Source of the DNA: DATMBL01 sp050735975
GTDB lineage: Bacteria; Desulfobacterota; Binatia; UBA9968
Direction of reading: 5' to 3'
Length of the DNA: 33,092 nt
Assembly: GCA_050735975.1 (NCBI GenBank)
Contig: JBOHVS010000202.1
Coordinates: 1-33,092, forward strand
Position numbers and translations under genes: made by a program. How positions within the stretch are numbered: the first letter of the stretch is position 1; each line of letters opens with the position of its first letter. The notes beneath the pieces are model-generated. The model was not told the DNA's origin. It did not search any database and was given only the letters and a program-made list of their open reading frames with translations. Of the stretch, positions 1-6,725 are shown piece by piece.

Positions 1-124
1 TTAAAACGAGTCCAAAACTCGATTAGTTGCTAACGAGCAGGCTCGGCGATCGTCTAACACTGCGGTGGAGTGCCCAAGTTTATCTGCGAAGGCGTTTGAT
101 TATCTCAGCTTGCCGAGGTTTCGG

Positions 125-598
125 ATGAACGGGCTGGTCGGTTCCGCGGCCGCAATAACGTTATTGCTGGCGTTTTCGGGGCAGGTTTCGGCCGGTGGCG
201 CTCGGGTTGTGCAGCGCTCTGGCCAGCCAAAGGTCAGCCAGCCGGCTGCACGTGTCCCCGCCGCTCCGATTGTTGAGCGAAACCGGGGACGACATGTCAA
301 CCCGGCGCCAGGGCATGTGTACAAACGATATCCTCACCACCATTATCCGCGGTATTACCGATACTACCGCCGCCCGGTCGTCGTCGCGCCGAACTATTAC
401 TATCCCTACTATTATCCCTACTACACGCCTGCGGCCGTGTTGTTAAGTTCGCCCTTCTATTGTTTCGTCCATCATGAGGGATTTATCAGCCGCGTCGGTT
501 TTTTGGATCACATCAGCGGCACTCATAAAGTTCCTCTTGAGACCGCTGCTTCGGTTTGTCCTGAAGGCGGCGAGAGCTGCGTGATCGAAGGATACTGA
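125..598 (+). CDS. Secreted Tyr/Pro/His-rich protein of unknown function
   Basis: I do not recognise a family. The preferred ATG at 125 (an in-frame start exists at 65) begins a clear signal peptide: a hydrophobic stretch around SAAAITLLLAFSG followed by QVSAGG, with likely cleavage after VSA. The mature protein has a basic, Pro/Ala-rich segment and then a low-complexity block rich in Tyr, His, Pro and Arg (HHYPRYYRYYRR, then NYYYPYYYPYY). The C-terminal 50 residues are more ordinary and hold three Cys (FYCFVHHEGF, SVCPEGGESC) that could pair outside the cytoplasm. It stands alone upstream of an FAD oxidase, across a repeat-filled spacer. An envelope or surface role is inferred from composition only. 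Confidence 0.6.
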   Translation: MNGLVGSAAAITLLLAFSGQVSAGGARVVQRSGQPKVSQPAARVPAAPIVERNRGRHVNPAPGHVYKRYPHHHYPRYYRYYRRPVVVAPNYYYPYYYPYYTPAAVLLSSPFYCFVHHEGFISRVGFLDHISGTHKVPLETAASVCPEGGESCVIEGY

Positions 599-613
599 AC
601 ATCCGAGCTTTAA

Positions 614-766
614 GAGAGGTGAGGCAAGGTTGAGGTTGAGTTTCGAATTGGAACGTCAAACCGTGCTTCGCAGATTAAGGTTTAGCTCAGGTTGAGGAGG
701 GGCTGAACCTTAGCCTTAACCTGACCCTTTCTCCACAGCCTTAGCCTCAATCTCAACCTGTCTCAC
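614..766. repeat. Nested inverted array of AAGGTT/GAGGTT hexamers
   Basis: The spacer between the first two genes is built from degenerate six-base words of the AAGGYT/GAGGYT type. The left arm at 619-640 (GTGAGGCAAGGTTGAGG and onward) is nearly the reverse complement of 746-766 (CTCAATCTCAACCTGTCTCA). Inside lies a second pair: 675-695 in one orientation and 706-725 (CTGAACCTTAGCCTTAACCT) in the other. RNA from this region could fold into nested hairpins. There is no U-tract, so it is not a typical terminator. Related arrays lie near 20250, 23726 and 30646. Confidence 0.8.
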
Positions 767-810
767 GCCGCTTCCTGACCCCCTTGGTTTCAGCTATAGT
801 TCGGGGTGGT

Positions 811-2220
811 ATGAGTTTTCGGTCAATGACTGTCCCACTCCGAGAGAGACTGCTAGACCTGCTCTCAAAGATTGTCCTCCCCGCGCAGATCGATACAAAT
901 CCGGCCCGTCTCGATGAGATTTCTTGGGATGCCCTGAGCGAAGGCAGACTCCATCCGCTCAAAAAGCCTGAGATCGCTTTCCCGCTGTGCCTTGTTCGGC
1001 CGCTTTCGACGGCCGAAGTGCGTGGAATCATTCATATCGCAAACGAGACCAAGGTTCCGCTCATTCCTTATGGTGGCGGTTCCGGGTTAATGGGCGGTGC
1101 ATTATCGACGCGGGCGGGGATTGTGCTCGATCTGCGCGGTATGAACCGGATTGTCGAGATCGATCCGGAGTCCCAGTCAGCTCGCGCTCAGGCCGGCACG
1201 GTCTTGGAGTCGTTTGAGAAACGATTGAATGAAGAGGGATTTATCCTTGGCCACGATCCGTGGACTTTGCCCGTAGCCACACTCGGCGGCGCAATCTCAA
1301 CCAACAGCATGGGGTATCGCGGCGGAGTTTACGGATCGATGGGAGAACAGGTTCTCGGGCTGGAAGCGGTCTTGCCTAACGGAGAGATCCTGCGGACACG
1401 CGCGGTCGCCAAAACATCGGCGGGAATTAATCTCAATTGTCTGCTCATCGGCGGCGAGGGATGTTTCGGTATTATCACGGAAGCAACGATCAGGATCTTT
1501 CCGGAGCCGGAAACCCGTATATTGCACGCGTTCGTCTTCGAGTCCTTCGAGCAAGGATACCCGGCGATCCAAAAGATGTTTCTAAGGCGGTTGAGGCCAG
1601 CGCTGCTCGACTTCGGCGATGACGAGGACTACGAAGCCGGCGCCATTCTGTACCTGGGATTCGAGGGGACTCGAGAGATCGTGCAAGCGGAGGAGAAGCT
1701 CGCGCTTTCGGTTTGCACCGACGCAGCCGGAGAAAGACTACCGGACGGAGAGGCGGAGAGATTTTGGCGCGACCGCCATCTGATCGCGCGGCGATTCATG
1801 ACAAACCGGCGACAGCGGAGAGAGCGCGGCAGAGACGGTATTTACCGGGACTGGATTCATGTCGCTCTGCCGGCATCTAAAGTGCTGTCCTTCAGAAACG
1901 CCGCCAGCGAAGTAATCAAGCGCCACGGAGCGCGTCTGCAGGAAAGCGGTCTCTGGATAACACCTGAGCTGTTTTCCATGCGCCTCGGTATCGAGGAGCG
2001 GGACGAAGATGACGCGCAAATCGTTTTGCAGGAAACGGTCGAAGAACTCCTGCGACTGGTGCAAAACATGGGCGGATCAATGGAATACACGCATGGAGTG
2101 GGCGTAAAACTGGCCCCGCTTATGGCAGAGGAACACGGCTACGGTTTGGAGGTTATGCGACGAATAAAGCGCGCAATCGATCCAAACGACATTATGAATC
2201 CGGGGAAAATGGGGCTCTAG
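811..2220 (+). CDS. FAD-binding oxidase (GlcD/D-lactate dehydrogenase/AGPS type)
   Basis: Flavoprotein of the vanillyl-alcohol oxidase superfamily. Residues about 50-230 form the PCMH-type FAD-binding domain, with PLIPYGGGSGLMGG binding the pyrophosphate, then TLGGAISTNSMGYRGGVYGS and GGEGCFGIITEATI. The rest is the FAD-linked oxidase C-terminal domain, ending in the typical AIDPNDIMNPGKMGL. Such enzymes oxidise 2-hydroxy acids (glycolate, D-lactate) or act as alkyl-DHAP synthases; THGVG near the C-terminus resembles the His-containing active-site segment of those families. Substrate cannot be decided from sequence. No iron-sulfur subunit gene (GlcF type) is adjacent, so a single-subunit enzyme is likely. 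ATG 811 was chosen over TTG 784 because of the GGGG-containing stretch just upstream; ATG 826 is also possible. Confidence 0.85.
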   Translation: MSFRSMTVPLRERLLDLLSKIVLPAQIDTNPARLDEISWDALSEGRLHPLKKPEIAFPLCLVRPLSTAEVRGIIHIANETKVPLIPYGGGSGLMGGALSTRAGIVLDLRGMNRIVEIDPESQSARAQAGTVLESFEKRLNEEGFILGHDPWTLPVATLGGAISTNSMGYRGGVYGSMGEQVLGLEAVLPNGEILRTRAVAKTSAGINLNCLLIGGEGCFGIITEATIRIFPEPETRILHAFVFESFEQGYPAIQKMFLRRLRPALLDFGDDEDYEAGAILYLGFEGTREIVQAEEKLALSVCTDAAGERLPDGEAERFWRDRHLIARRFMTNRRQRRERGRDGIYRDWIHVALPASKVLSFRNAASEVIKRHGARLQESGLWITPELFSMRLGIEERDEDDAQIVLQETVEELLRLVQNMGGSMEYTHGVGVKLAPLMAEEHGYGLEVMRRIKRAIDPNDIMNPGKMGL

Positions 2221-2293
2221 CAGCAAGGAGCTAAGAGGAATACTCGGGGGGTTGCTAGCGTCAGGTCTAAAAGTTACTATCGCCGCGGTCATT

Positions 2294-3493
2294 ATGAAAA
2301 AAATCATCTCGTTTTTCACAGCGCTATCGTTCGTTGCCGGTTGTAGCACGGCTCCGTACACCGGCCGTAGCCAGGTAATTCTTGTCTCTGAGGGACAGGA
2401 GGCGTCGCTTGGCGACGACGCCTATCGCCACGTGCTTCGCGACAGCGTGGTGACGCGCAGTCCCGAAGCAGAACGGGTTGTGCGCAAAGTTGGCGAGCGA
2501 ATCGCGGCGGTGGCGAACAAACCCGGGTACAAATGGGAGTTCACCGTCATTAACGACCCAGAAATGGTTAATGCCTTTGCCGTGCCGGGAGGAAAGGTCG
2601 CGGTTTACACGGGAATTTTTTCTGCGGCCCGCGATGAGGCTGGTCTTGCCGTTGTCCTGGGGCATGAAGTCGCCCACGCGCTCGCGAGGCACCCCGCGGA
2701 AAGAATGAGCCAGGGGCTTTTGCTTCAGCTGGGGGGTGTTGGCATCGGCATGGCACTGGGGAAGAACCCGGCGGTTGCCAATCAAGTGATGCAGGTATAC
2801 GGAATCGGCGCCGGTGTCGGCGTGCTTTTGCCGTTTAGTCGATCGCAAGAGACAGAGGCGGACCGCATCGGTCTGATCTTGATGGCCAAGGCCGGCTACG
2901 ACCCCCGAGTTGCTCTACAGGTTTGGGAGCGAATGGAAAAGCAGGAGGGCGGGCAAGGCGCGCCGCCTGAGTTTCTCTCGACGCATCCCGGTTACGAGAC
3001 GCGCACCCAGCAGCTGCGCAAGTTCATGCCCGAAGCTCTTGCTCATTATCGACCGAGCAACGCGCGAGTCGAGTTGCTCCCATCAGCAGAGTCGGTGGAT
3101 ACTCCGGCGGCGAGATCGGAGAGAGAACTGCTAAAGCGTATTGCGGCGATCAATCACTTTGTCGCAGAGCAGAACGGCGAGCGACCTGTCGTGGAAGCTC
3201 TTGCGCGTGAACTGCGTGTCAATCCGCAGGCGGTCTTTAAGGAGCGGCAGCAGCTCCAGGTCGGGTATGGCCAGTACACTGCCTTGCGCGGCGTCTCGTT
3301 TCTAGGACGAGGATCCATCAACAAGATCGTTGCTGATTATCAAAGGGGCCGCCCGTGGTCGGAGATAATTCAGAGCCACGGAACCGGAGCGAATGATTTG
3401 GCGCAGTGGATCGGTAACGTGATGCGTACGACGAATAACGTGGCGCGGCAGCTGAGGAGCCAGCAACCGCAATCCGCCCCGCGCATCAGATAA
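2294..3493 (+). CDS. M48 family metalloprotease lipoprotein with C-terminal extra module
   Basis: Zinc endopeptidase of the periplasmic M48 (BepA/LoiP-like) group, probably acting on outer-membrane or envelope proteins. The ATG at 2294 starts a lipoprotein signal MKKIISFFTALSFVAGC, with Cys17 as the lipidated residue. HEVAH (His124-His128) is the zinc-binding and catalytic motif; ETEAD (Glu186-Asp190) gives the third ligand. STHPGYETR follows, as in family members. After about residue 280 there is no TPR domain; instead there is a module of about 90 residues with VGYGQYTAL and a later RGRPWSEII segment. It resembles, from memory, a domain found in small secreted bacterial proteins with a GxGWGxIA-like motif. 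No gene partner is evident. Confidence 0.88.
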   Translation: MKKIISFFTALSFVAGCSTAPYTGRSQVILVSEGQEASLGDDAYRHVLRDSVVTRSPEAERVVRKVGERIAAVANKPGYKWEFTVINDPEMVNAFAVPGGKVAVYTGIFSAARDEAGLAVVLGHEVAHALARHPAERMSQGLLLQLGGVGIGMALGKNPAVANQVMQVYGIGAGVGVLLPFSRSQETEADRIGLILMAKAGYDPRVALQVWERMEKQEGGQGAPPEFLSTHPGYETRTQQLRKFMPEALAHYRPSNARVELLPSAESVDTPAARSERELLKRIAAINHFVAEQNGERPVVEALARELRVNPQAVFKERQQLQVGYGQYTALRGVSFLGRGSINKIVADYQRGRPWSEIIQSHGTGANDLAQWIGNVMRTTNNVARQLRSQQPQSAPRIR

Positions 3494-3581
3494 ATCCGCT
3501 GCGAAGGCCGCTTCGATTTGCGAGCGTTGTTTCAGTACGCGCTATCGTCGCTGAACGCACTGATTTGAGTGGCCAGTGGCT

Positions 3582-3610
3582 TTGACAACGATCAGAAATC
3601 CAGATAAAAG
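3582..3610 (+). promoter_or_regulatory. Candidate sigma70 promoter, TTGACA-N17-TAAAAG
   Basis: A perfect -35 hexamer TTGACA (3582-3587) is followed 17 bases later by TAAAAG (3605-3610). The predicted start near 3617 lies about 70 bases before the terminator hairpin at 3686 and about 125 bases before the zinc-ribbon gene. It could drive that gene, with attenuation, or a short RNA of about 100 nt. Confidence 0.5.
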
Positions 3611-3685
3611 TAAATGTCTAGGAGTTTTCCCAAAGAGTGAGGAGACCAAGAGTCAAGCGAGATTTGCCATACAGAGACGGGCCAA

Positions 3686-3719
3686 GAAATGCACCCAAAT
3701 GGGTGCATTTCTTTTTTTT
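3686..3719 (+). terminator. Strong intrinsic terminator or attenuator
   Basis: A perfect 11-bp stem (GAAATGCACCC, loop AAAT, GGGTGCATTTC) is followed at once by eight T residues (3712-3719). It sits only 21 bases upstream of the TTG start of the zinc-ribbon gene. It may end the M48 protease transcript about 190 bases upstream, end a short RNA from the promoter at 3582, or act as an attenuator for the following operon. Confidence 0.9.
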
Positions 3720-3740
3720 GGCTGATTGGGAGAAACAAAG

Positions 3741-4454
3741 TTGAGAGCACAAATAGAAATTCTGGCCAGTTTGCAGAACGTTGACAGGGAGATAAAGGAA
3801 AAAAAAGGAGCCAAACAAGGGCTGCTCGGAGATTTCCAAACGAAGGAAAAGGAGATTCAAGCCAAGAAACAGGAAATAACCCTGCTGTCGGCTCGTCACG
3901 CCGAAAAGGAGAAGCTCCGGGCGGATAAGGAACGCGTGCTGCAGGATGAAGCGAAGAAGGCGATGGACAGGCGGATGCGAATGAACCGCATCAAGAATGT
4001 CAAAGAGCTCCAGGCGCTGCAGCGAGAGATCGAGCAAATCAGGCAGAGCAACGGCGAGCTCGAAGAAGATCTCATTCGCATGATGGAGGAGATGGACGCC
4101 GTCAAGAGCGAGATTAAAGCGAAGGAAGAAGATCTGGCGAAGTTACAAGAGGAGTGGAACCAGAAGCAGGAGGAGATGCGGATGCAGATCTCCGGTATCG
4201 ATCAGGCCGTGACCGAAGCCTCGACCCGGCGGCAGAGCATCGCGTCACAGATTGCCGGAGATTTGATATCGCGCTATGAGCTGATCTTTTCCCGGCGCGG
4301 GGGAACTGCGGTTGTGGAGGTCGCCGGTGGGATTTGCCAGGGCTGCTACATGAACATTCCTCCCCAGCTTTGGAACGAAATCATCAAGAGCGAGAGGGTC
4401 AACCTCTGCCCTAGCTGCCAGCGCATCCTCTATTACAAACCCACGGTCACCTAG
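3741..4454 (+). CDS. Coiled-coil C4 zinc-ribbon protein (COG1579/DUF164)
   Basis: Conserved bacterial protein that may bind nucleic acid; its exact role is not settled. Residues about 5-175 form a long charged coiled coil (Glu/Lys/Gln-rich heptads). The C-terminus is a zinc ribbon with CQGC (Cys199, Cys202) and CPSC (Cys223, Cys226). Length, 237 residues, is usual for the family. TTG 3741 is preferred because GGGAGA at 3728-3733 is a well-placed ribosome site; an in-frame TTG at 3726 would put the start inside the terminator tail. RNase HI lies downstream. The same family is next to an RNase H gene in mycobacteria (Rv2229c-Rv2228c), so the pairing looks meaningful. Confidence 0.88.
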   Translation: MRAQIEILASLQNVDREIKEKKGAKQGLLGDFQTKEKEIQAKKQEITLLSARHAEKEKLRADKERVLQDEAKKAMDRRMRMNRIKNVKELQALQREIEQIRQSNGELEEDLIRMMEEMDAVKSEIKAKEEDLAKLQEEWNQKQEEMRMQISGIDQAVTEASTRRQSIASQIAGDLISRYELIFSRRGGTAVVEVAGGICQGCYMNIPPQLWNEIIKSERVNLCPSCQRILYYKPTVT

Positions 4455-4788
4455 CTTGCATTATTCACGTACGGTGGATAAGCGCTGACAGTGTGTTACA
4501 GCCCTTCGGGGACGAGCCCTGTCCGGCCGCGGTCAATAAGCCTACCGTCCTCGCTGCTCGAGGAATTTCAAATCGCAGATCTCAGATTTCAGATCTGCCG
4601 TTTGAGATTTGCAATCTGAGATCCCGAAGGGCAGGCTCGCCCCCTCGGCAGAGGAAAGCCGGGACGATACGAAAGCGGCGCACTGAGACGGTACAGTGTC
4701 AAAGAAAAGGGACATTTCGACGTAGGTACAGTGACCTGCGGCCTCAACCTAAACCGAGTTGGCGGACCTGTGATTGGGAACGTCGGCA
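4455..4788. other. Gene-free 334-bp spacer with heptamer array and 9-bp direct repeats
   Basis: No convincing gene. A + strand open frame of 99 codons from 4493 has Arg/Pro-rich, low-complexity translation and no family likeness. The spacer holds the inverted heptamer array at 4569-4622 (listed separately). It also has an exact direct repeat GGTACAGTG at 4690-4698 and 4725-4733 enclosing 26 bases, and a short CCTCAACCTAAACC piece of the hexamer family at 4742-4755. No clear promoter for rnhA was found. Confidence 0.55.
4569..4622. repeat. Inverted heptamer array (CAGATCT words)
   Basis: Four tandem seven-base words (CAAATCG, CAGATCT, CAGATTT, CAGATCT; 4569-4596) are followed by words of the opposite sense (TTTGAGA, TTTGCAA, TCTGAGA; 4601-4621). 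ATCTCAGATT (4579-4588) and AATCTGAGAT (4613-4622) are exact reverse complements, and GCAGATCT (4575-4582) pairs with AGATCTGC (4591-4598), so two alternative hairpins are possible. Confidence 0.85.
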
Positions 4789-5223
4789 ATGAATGAGCGG
4801 GATAGAGAATGGTTGCTAATGGTCGACGGGGCGGCCCGGGGCAATCCCGGGGAGGCTGGCTGTGGGGCGGTAATCTGCGACGAGAACGACAACGTCGTAA
4901 AGGAAATGAGCCGCTACCTCGGGCACGCCACCAACAATGTGGCGGAGTATGAGGGATTGCTCATAGGGTTGGAAGCGCTCCTCGAGATGGGCAAGAAACG
5001 AATACGGGTGCAAAGCGATTCGCAACTTTTGGTGCGCCAGCTCAGCGGCCAGTACCGCGTCAAAGATGAAAAATTGAAAGTGCTATTCGCTAAAGCCGTT
5101 GCTTTGTTGCGTCAGTTCAACGGGTATCGTATCCTTCATGTGCCGAGAGAGTCGAATAAATCAGCAGATCGATTGGCTAATCAGGGCATCGACGACGCTC
5201 TGAAAAAACGTCCAACGGGCTAA
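4789..5223 (+). CDS. rnhA: Ribonuclease HI
   Basis: Cytoplasmic endonuclease that cuts the RNA strand of RNA-DNA hybrids (R-loops, primers). The catalytic DEDD set is visible: Asp13 in MVDGAARGNPG, Glu53 in NNVAEYEGL, Asp77 in VQSDSQLLV and Asp127 in SADRLAN. The short form, 144 residues, with ATNNVAEYEGL belongs to the archaeal/Gram-positive-like RNase HI subgroup rather than the E. coli type. ATG 4789 is chosen, with GGGA about nine bases upstream; a TTG at 4774 is possible but adds only MGTSA. The stop codon directly abuts the RNase P RNA, so the two RNA-processing functions probably share a transcript. Confidence 0.93.
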   Translation: MNERDREWLLMVDGAARGNPGEAGCGAVICDENDNVVKEMSRYLGHATNNVAEYEGLLIGLEALLEMGKKRIRVQSDSQLLVRQLSGQYRVKDEKLKVLFAKAVALLRQFNGYRILHVPRESNKSADRLANQGIDDALKKRPTG

Positions 5224-5574
5224 AGTGGATTAAGCGATCGCTCCTAATCTTTAGGAGAGGAAAGTCCGGACTCCGCAGGACAGGGTGGCCGCTAACGGCG
5301 GCCCCGAGTGATCGGGGGAAAGTACCACAGAAAACATACCGCCTATCGTTTGATAGGTAAGGTTGAAAAGGCGAGGTAAGAGCTCACCGATCCACCAGTA
5401 ATGGTGGATGCTTGGCAAACCCCATCCGGAGCAAGACCAAATAGGAGGGTTGGGTGGTCCGCCCATAACTCTCGGGTAAGGTCGCTTGACCCCATGAGCA
5501 ATCACGGGGGAAGATGAATGATCGCTGTGGCTCTCGTTAAGAGTCACTACAGAATCCGGCTTACCGATCCACTC
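5224..5574 (+). ncRNA. rnpB: RNase P RNA (class A)
   Basis: Catalytic RNA that trims the 5' leader of precursor tRNAs. Hallmarks are present in order: GAGGAAAGTCCGGACTCC (5256-5273, CR I/P4 5' strand), ACAGAAAACATACCGCC, GGTAAGAGCTCACC, GAGCAAGACCAAATAGG, AGATGAATGATCGC and ACAGAATCCGGCTTA (P4 3' strand). The ends pair as P1: AGTGGAT (5224-5230) with ATCCACT (5567-5573). Length of about 350 nt is normal for bacterial type A. The 5' end begins immediately after the rnhA stop (TAA, 5221-5223), so it must be processed from an rnhA transcript or be driven by a promoter inside rnhA. No clear terminator is seen. Confidence 0.97.
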
Positions 5575-5774
5575 TAGCCCGTATATTTTTCGTCGCCCAC
5601 CTTTTGACTCAATTTCAACGGCTCTGTTCCTATTCCACAATCCGGTCGTGTCTTATCGAGTTTGCCCCATATGTAGTGGGGCCTGCTGCGAGTCTCGCCA
5701 TTAGCTCGGCTTCGATCGATCAGGAAGGTATTGAGAACAAGCTCAAAAAAACTGGAAAATTCTCTAGAATTTTA

Positions 5775-5803
5775 TTGACAGTTCAGAGCGATAAAGTTAT
5801 AAG
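5775..5803 (+). promoter_or_regulatory. dcw cluster promoter, TTGACA-N17-TATAAG
   Basis: TTGACA (5775-5780) and TATAAG (5798-5803) are 17 bases apart, close to the sigma70 consensus. Predicted start about 5810, about 58 bases before mraZ. The -10 box overlaps the first AAGTGG operator repeat, so MraZ bound there would block initiation. Between rnpB and this promoter (5575-5774) I see no gene. Confidence 0.82.
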
Positions 5804-5840
5804 TGGCGCCTAAGTGGAGAAAAGTGGGATAAATTCCCAC
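5801..5840 (+). promoter_or_regulatory. Putative MraZ operator: three AAGTGG direct repeats
   Basis: AAGTGG begins at 5801, 5812 and 5822, spaced by 11 and 10 bases, so the copies lie about one helical turn apart on one face. MraZ is known to bind such TGGG/GTGG-type direct repeats in front of its own operon. The third copy is also the left half of a perfect inverted repeat, GTGGGA (5824-5829) and TCCCAC (5835-5840), in the leader RNA. Confidence 0.78.
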
Positions 5841-5867
5841 ACTCGTCCTATCTAGGCAATAATTCTC

Positions 5868-6320
5868 ATGTTTCGTGGAAGCTTCGAGCATACGCTGGAC
5901 AGCAAGGGACGCTTGAGCATCCCCTCGAAGTTTCGCGATGTAATTACCGGAAAAGGCGACGATCGCATTTTGATCACAAATTTCCAACTGAACGGCTTGC
6001 GCTGCCTTGATGTTTACCCGTTGGACGAATGGCTGCGTCTGGAGGAAGAGATTCGCAAAAAGCCGAAATTCGACCGCCGCATGCTGATGTTTCAAAACTA
6101 CTATCTCGGCGGCGCATGTGAATGCGCCGTCGACAAACAAGGACGCATTCTGATTCCTCCTTTGCTGCGACAATATGCCAATTTGAAGCGAGATGTCGTT
6201 TTGGTTTCAGCGCTCGAAAAATTCCGCGTATGGGATCATGAGGCGTGGAAAAAGATCTTCGCGGATGCCGAAGACAGACTGATGCAGGATCCCGATTTTC
6301 TCGGTGACCTGGGCCTATAG
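5868..6320 (+). CDS. mraZ: Transcriptional regulator MraZ
   Basis: DNA-binding regulator that heads dcw operons and represses them in E. coli. It has two SpoVT/AbrB-like swapped-hairpin domains, each with the DxxGR signature: DSKGR at residues 11-15 and DKQGR at residues 89-93. The 150-residue length is typical. The ribosome site is weak. Its likely operator lies 28-67 bases upstream, over the promoter, so autorepression is inferred. It is separated by 42 bases from the STAS gene. Confidence 0.96.
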   Translation: MFRGSFEHTLDSKGRLSIPSKFRDVITGKGDDRILITNFQLNGLRCLDVYPLDEWLRLEEEIRKKPKFDRRMLMFQNYYLGGACECAVDKQGRILIPPLLRQYANLKRDVVLVSALEKFRVWDHEAWKKIFADAEDRLMQDPDFLGDLGL

Positions 6321-6362
6321 GGAGGTTCCCTTACTCTGGCCGTGACGAAAGGAGAATGAGGA

Positions 6363-6725
6363 ATGCTGCCGCGAAAACCCATCCAGGATATTTCGGTGAT
6401 TGATGTCGCCGGCGATATCGATTTTCGTGAGATGATTCGGATCAAAGATATGATCGGGGGTCTGATCGAGAAGGAAAGAACGAAGGTGGTCCTCAATCTC
6501 AAATCGGTGGATCACATTAATTACCTGAGTATCGGCCTGCTGCTGGAACGGCTCAAGTTACTCAGAAATCTGAACGGCGATCTCAAGCTGGCTGGAATGA
6601 GTCCGTTTCTGCGCGACATCTTTAGAGTTGTCGGAATGGATCGCTTCTTCGAAGAATACACCTCTCTTGAAGACGCGATTGAAAGTTTCGATGATGATTG
6701 GGAGGGAGATGGCACCAGTCATTAG
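6363..6725 (+). CDS. STAS-domain protein (anti-sigma-factor-antagonist-like)
   Basis: Single STAS domain, residues about 8-110, related to SpoIIAA/RsbV. The signature strand KVVLNLKSVDHINYLSIG matches the family stretch that ends DSSGLG, but the phospho-acceptor Ser (SpoIIAA Ser58) aligns with Leu55; Ser56 is one place later. Classical switching by Ser phosphorylation is therefore doubtful. No anti-sigma kinase or sigma factor gene is nearby. The start is well supported: AAAGGAG at 6348-6354, eight bases before ATG 6363. It lies between mraZ and rsmH, and its stop TAG directly precedes the rsmH ATG, so it is co-translated with wall and division genes. The C-terminus is acidic (DDDWEGDGTSH). 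Function unknown; a protein-protein adaptor tied to division is possible. Confidence 0.88.
   Translation: MLPRKPIQDISVIDVAGDIDFREMIRIKDMIGGLIEKERTKVVLNLKSVDHINYLSIGLLLERLKLLRNLNGDLKLAGMSPFLRDIFRVVGMDRFFEEYTSLEDAIESFDDDWEGDGTSH

Noticed and set aside
1..64. CGAGT...ACTCG mini-hairpin at the window start as a terminator
   Set aside because: Only five base pairs and no T-run.
4493..4792. 99-codon open frame between the zinc-ribbon gene and rnhA
   Set aside because: It spans the inverted heptamer array and overlaps the rnhA start; the translation is Arg/Pro-rich, has no family likeness and no ribosome site.
5256..5470. Possible riboswitch or other structured leader after rnhA
   Set aside because: The conserved blocks and P1/P4 pairing identify the region as RNase P RNA.
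5604..5813. 69-codon open frame between rnpB and mraZ
   Set aside because: It runs over the mraZ promoter and the first operator repeat, and has no recognisable domain.
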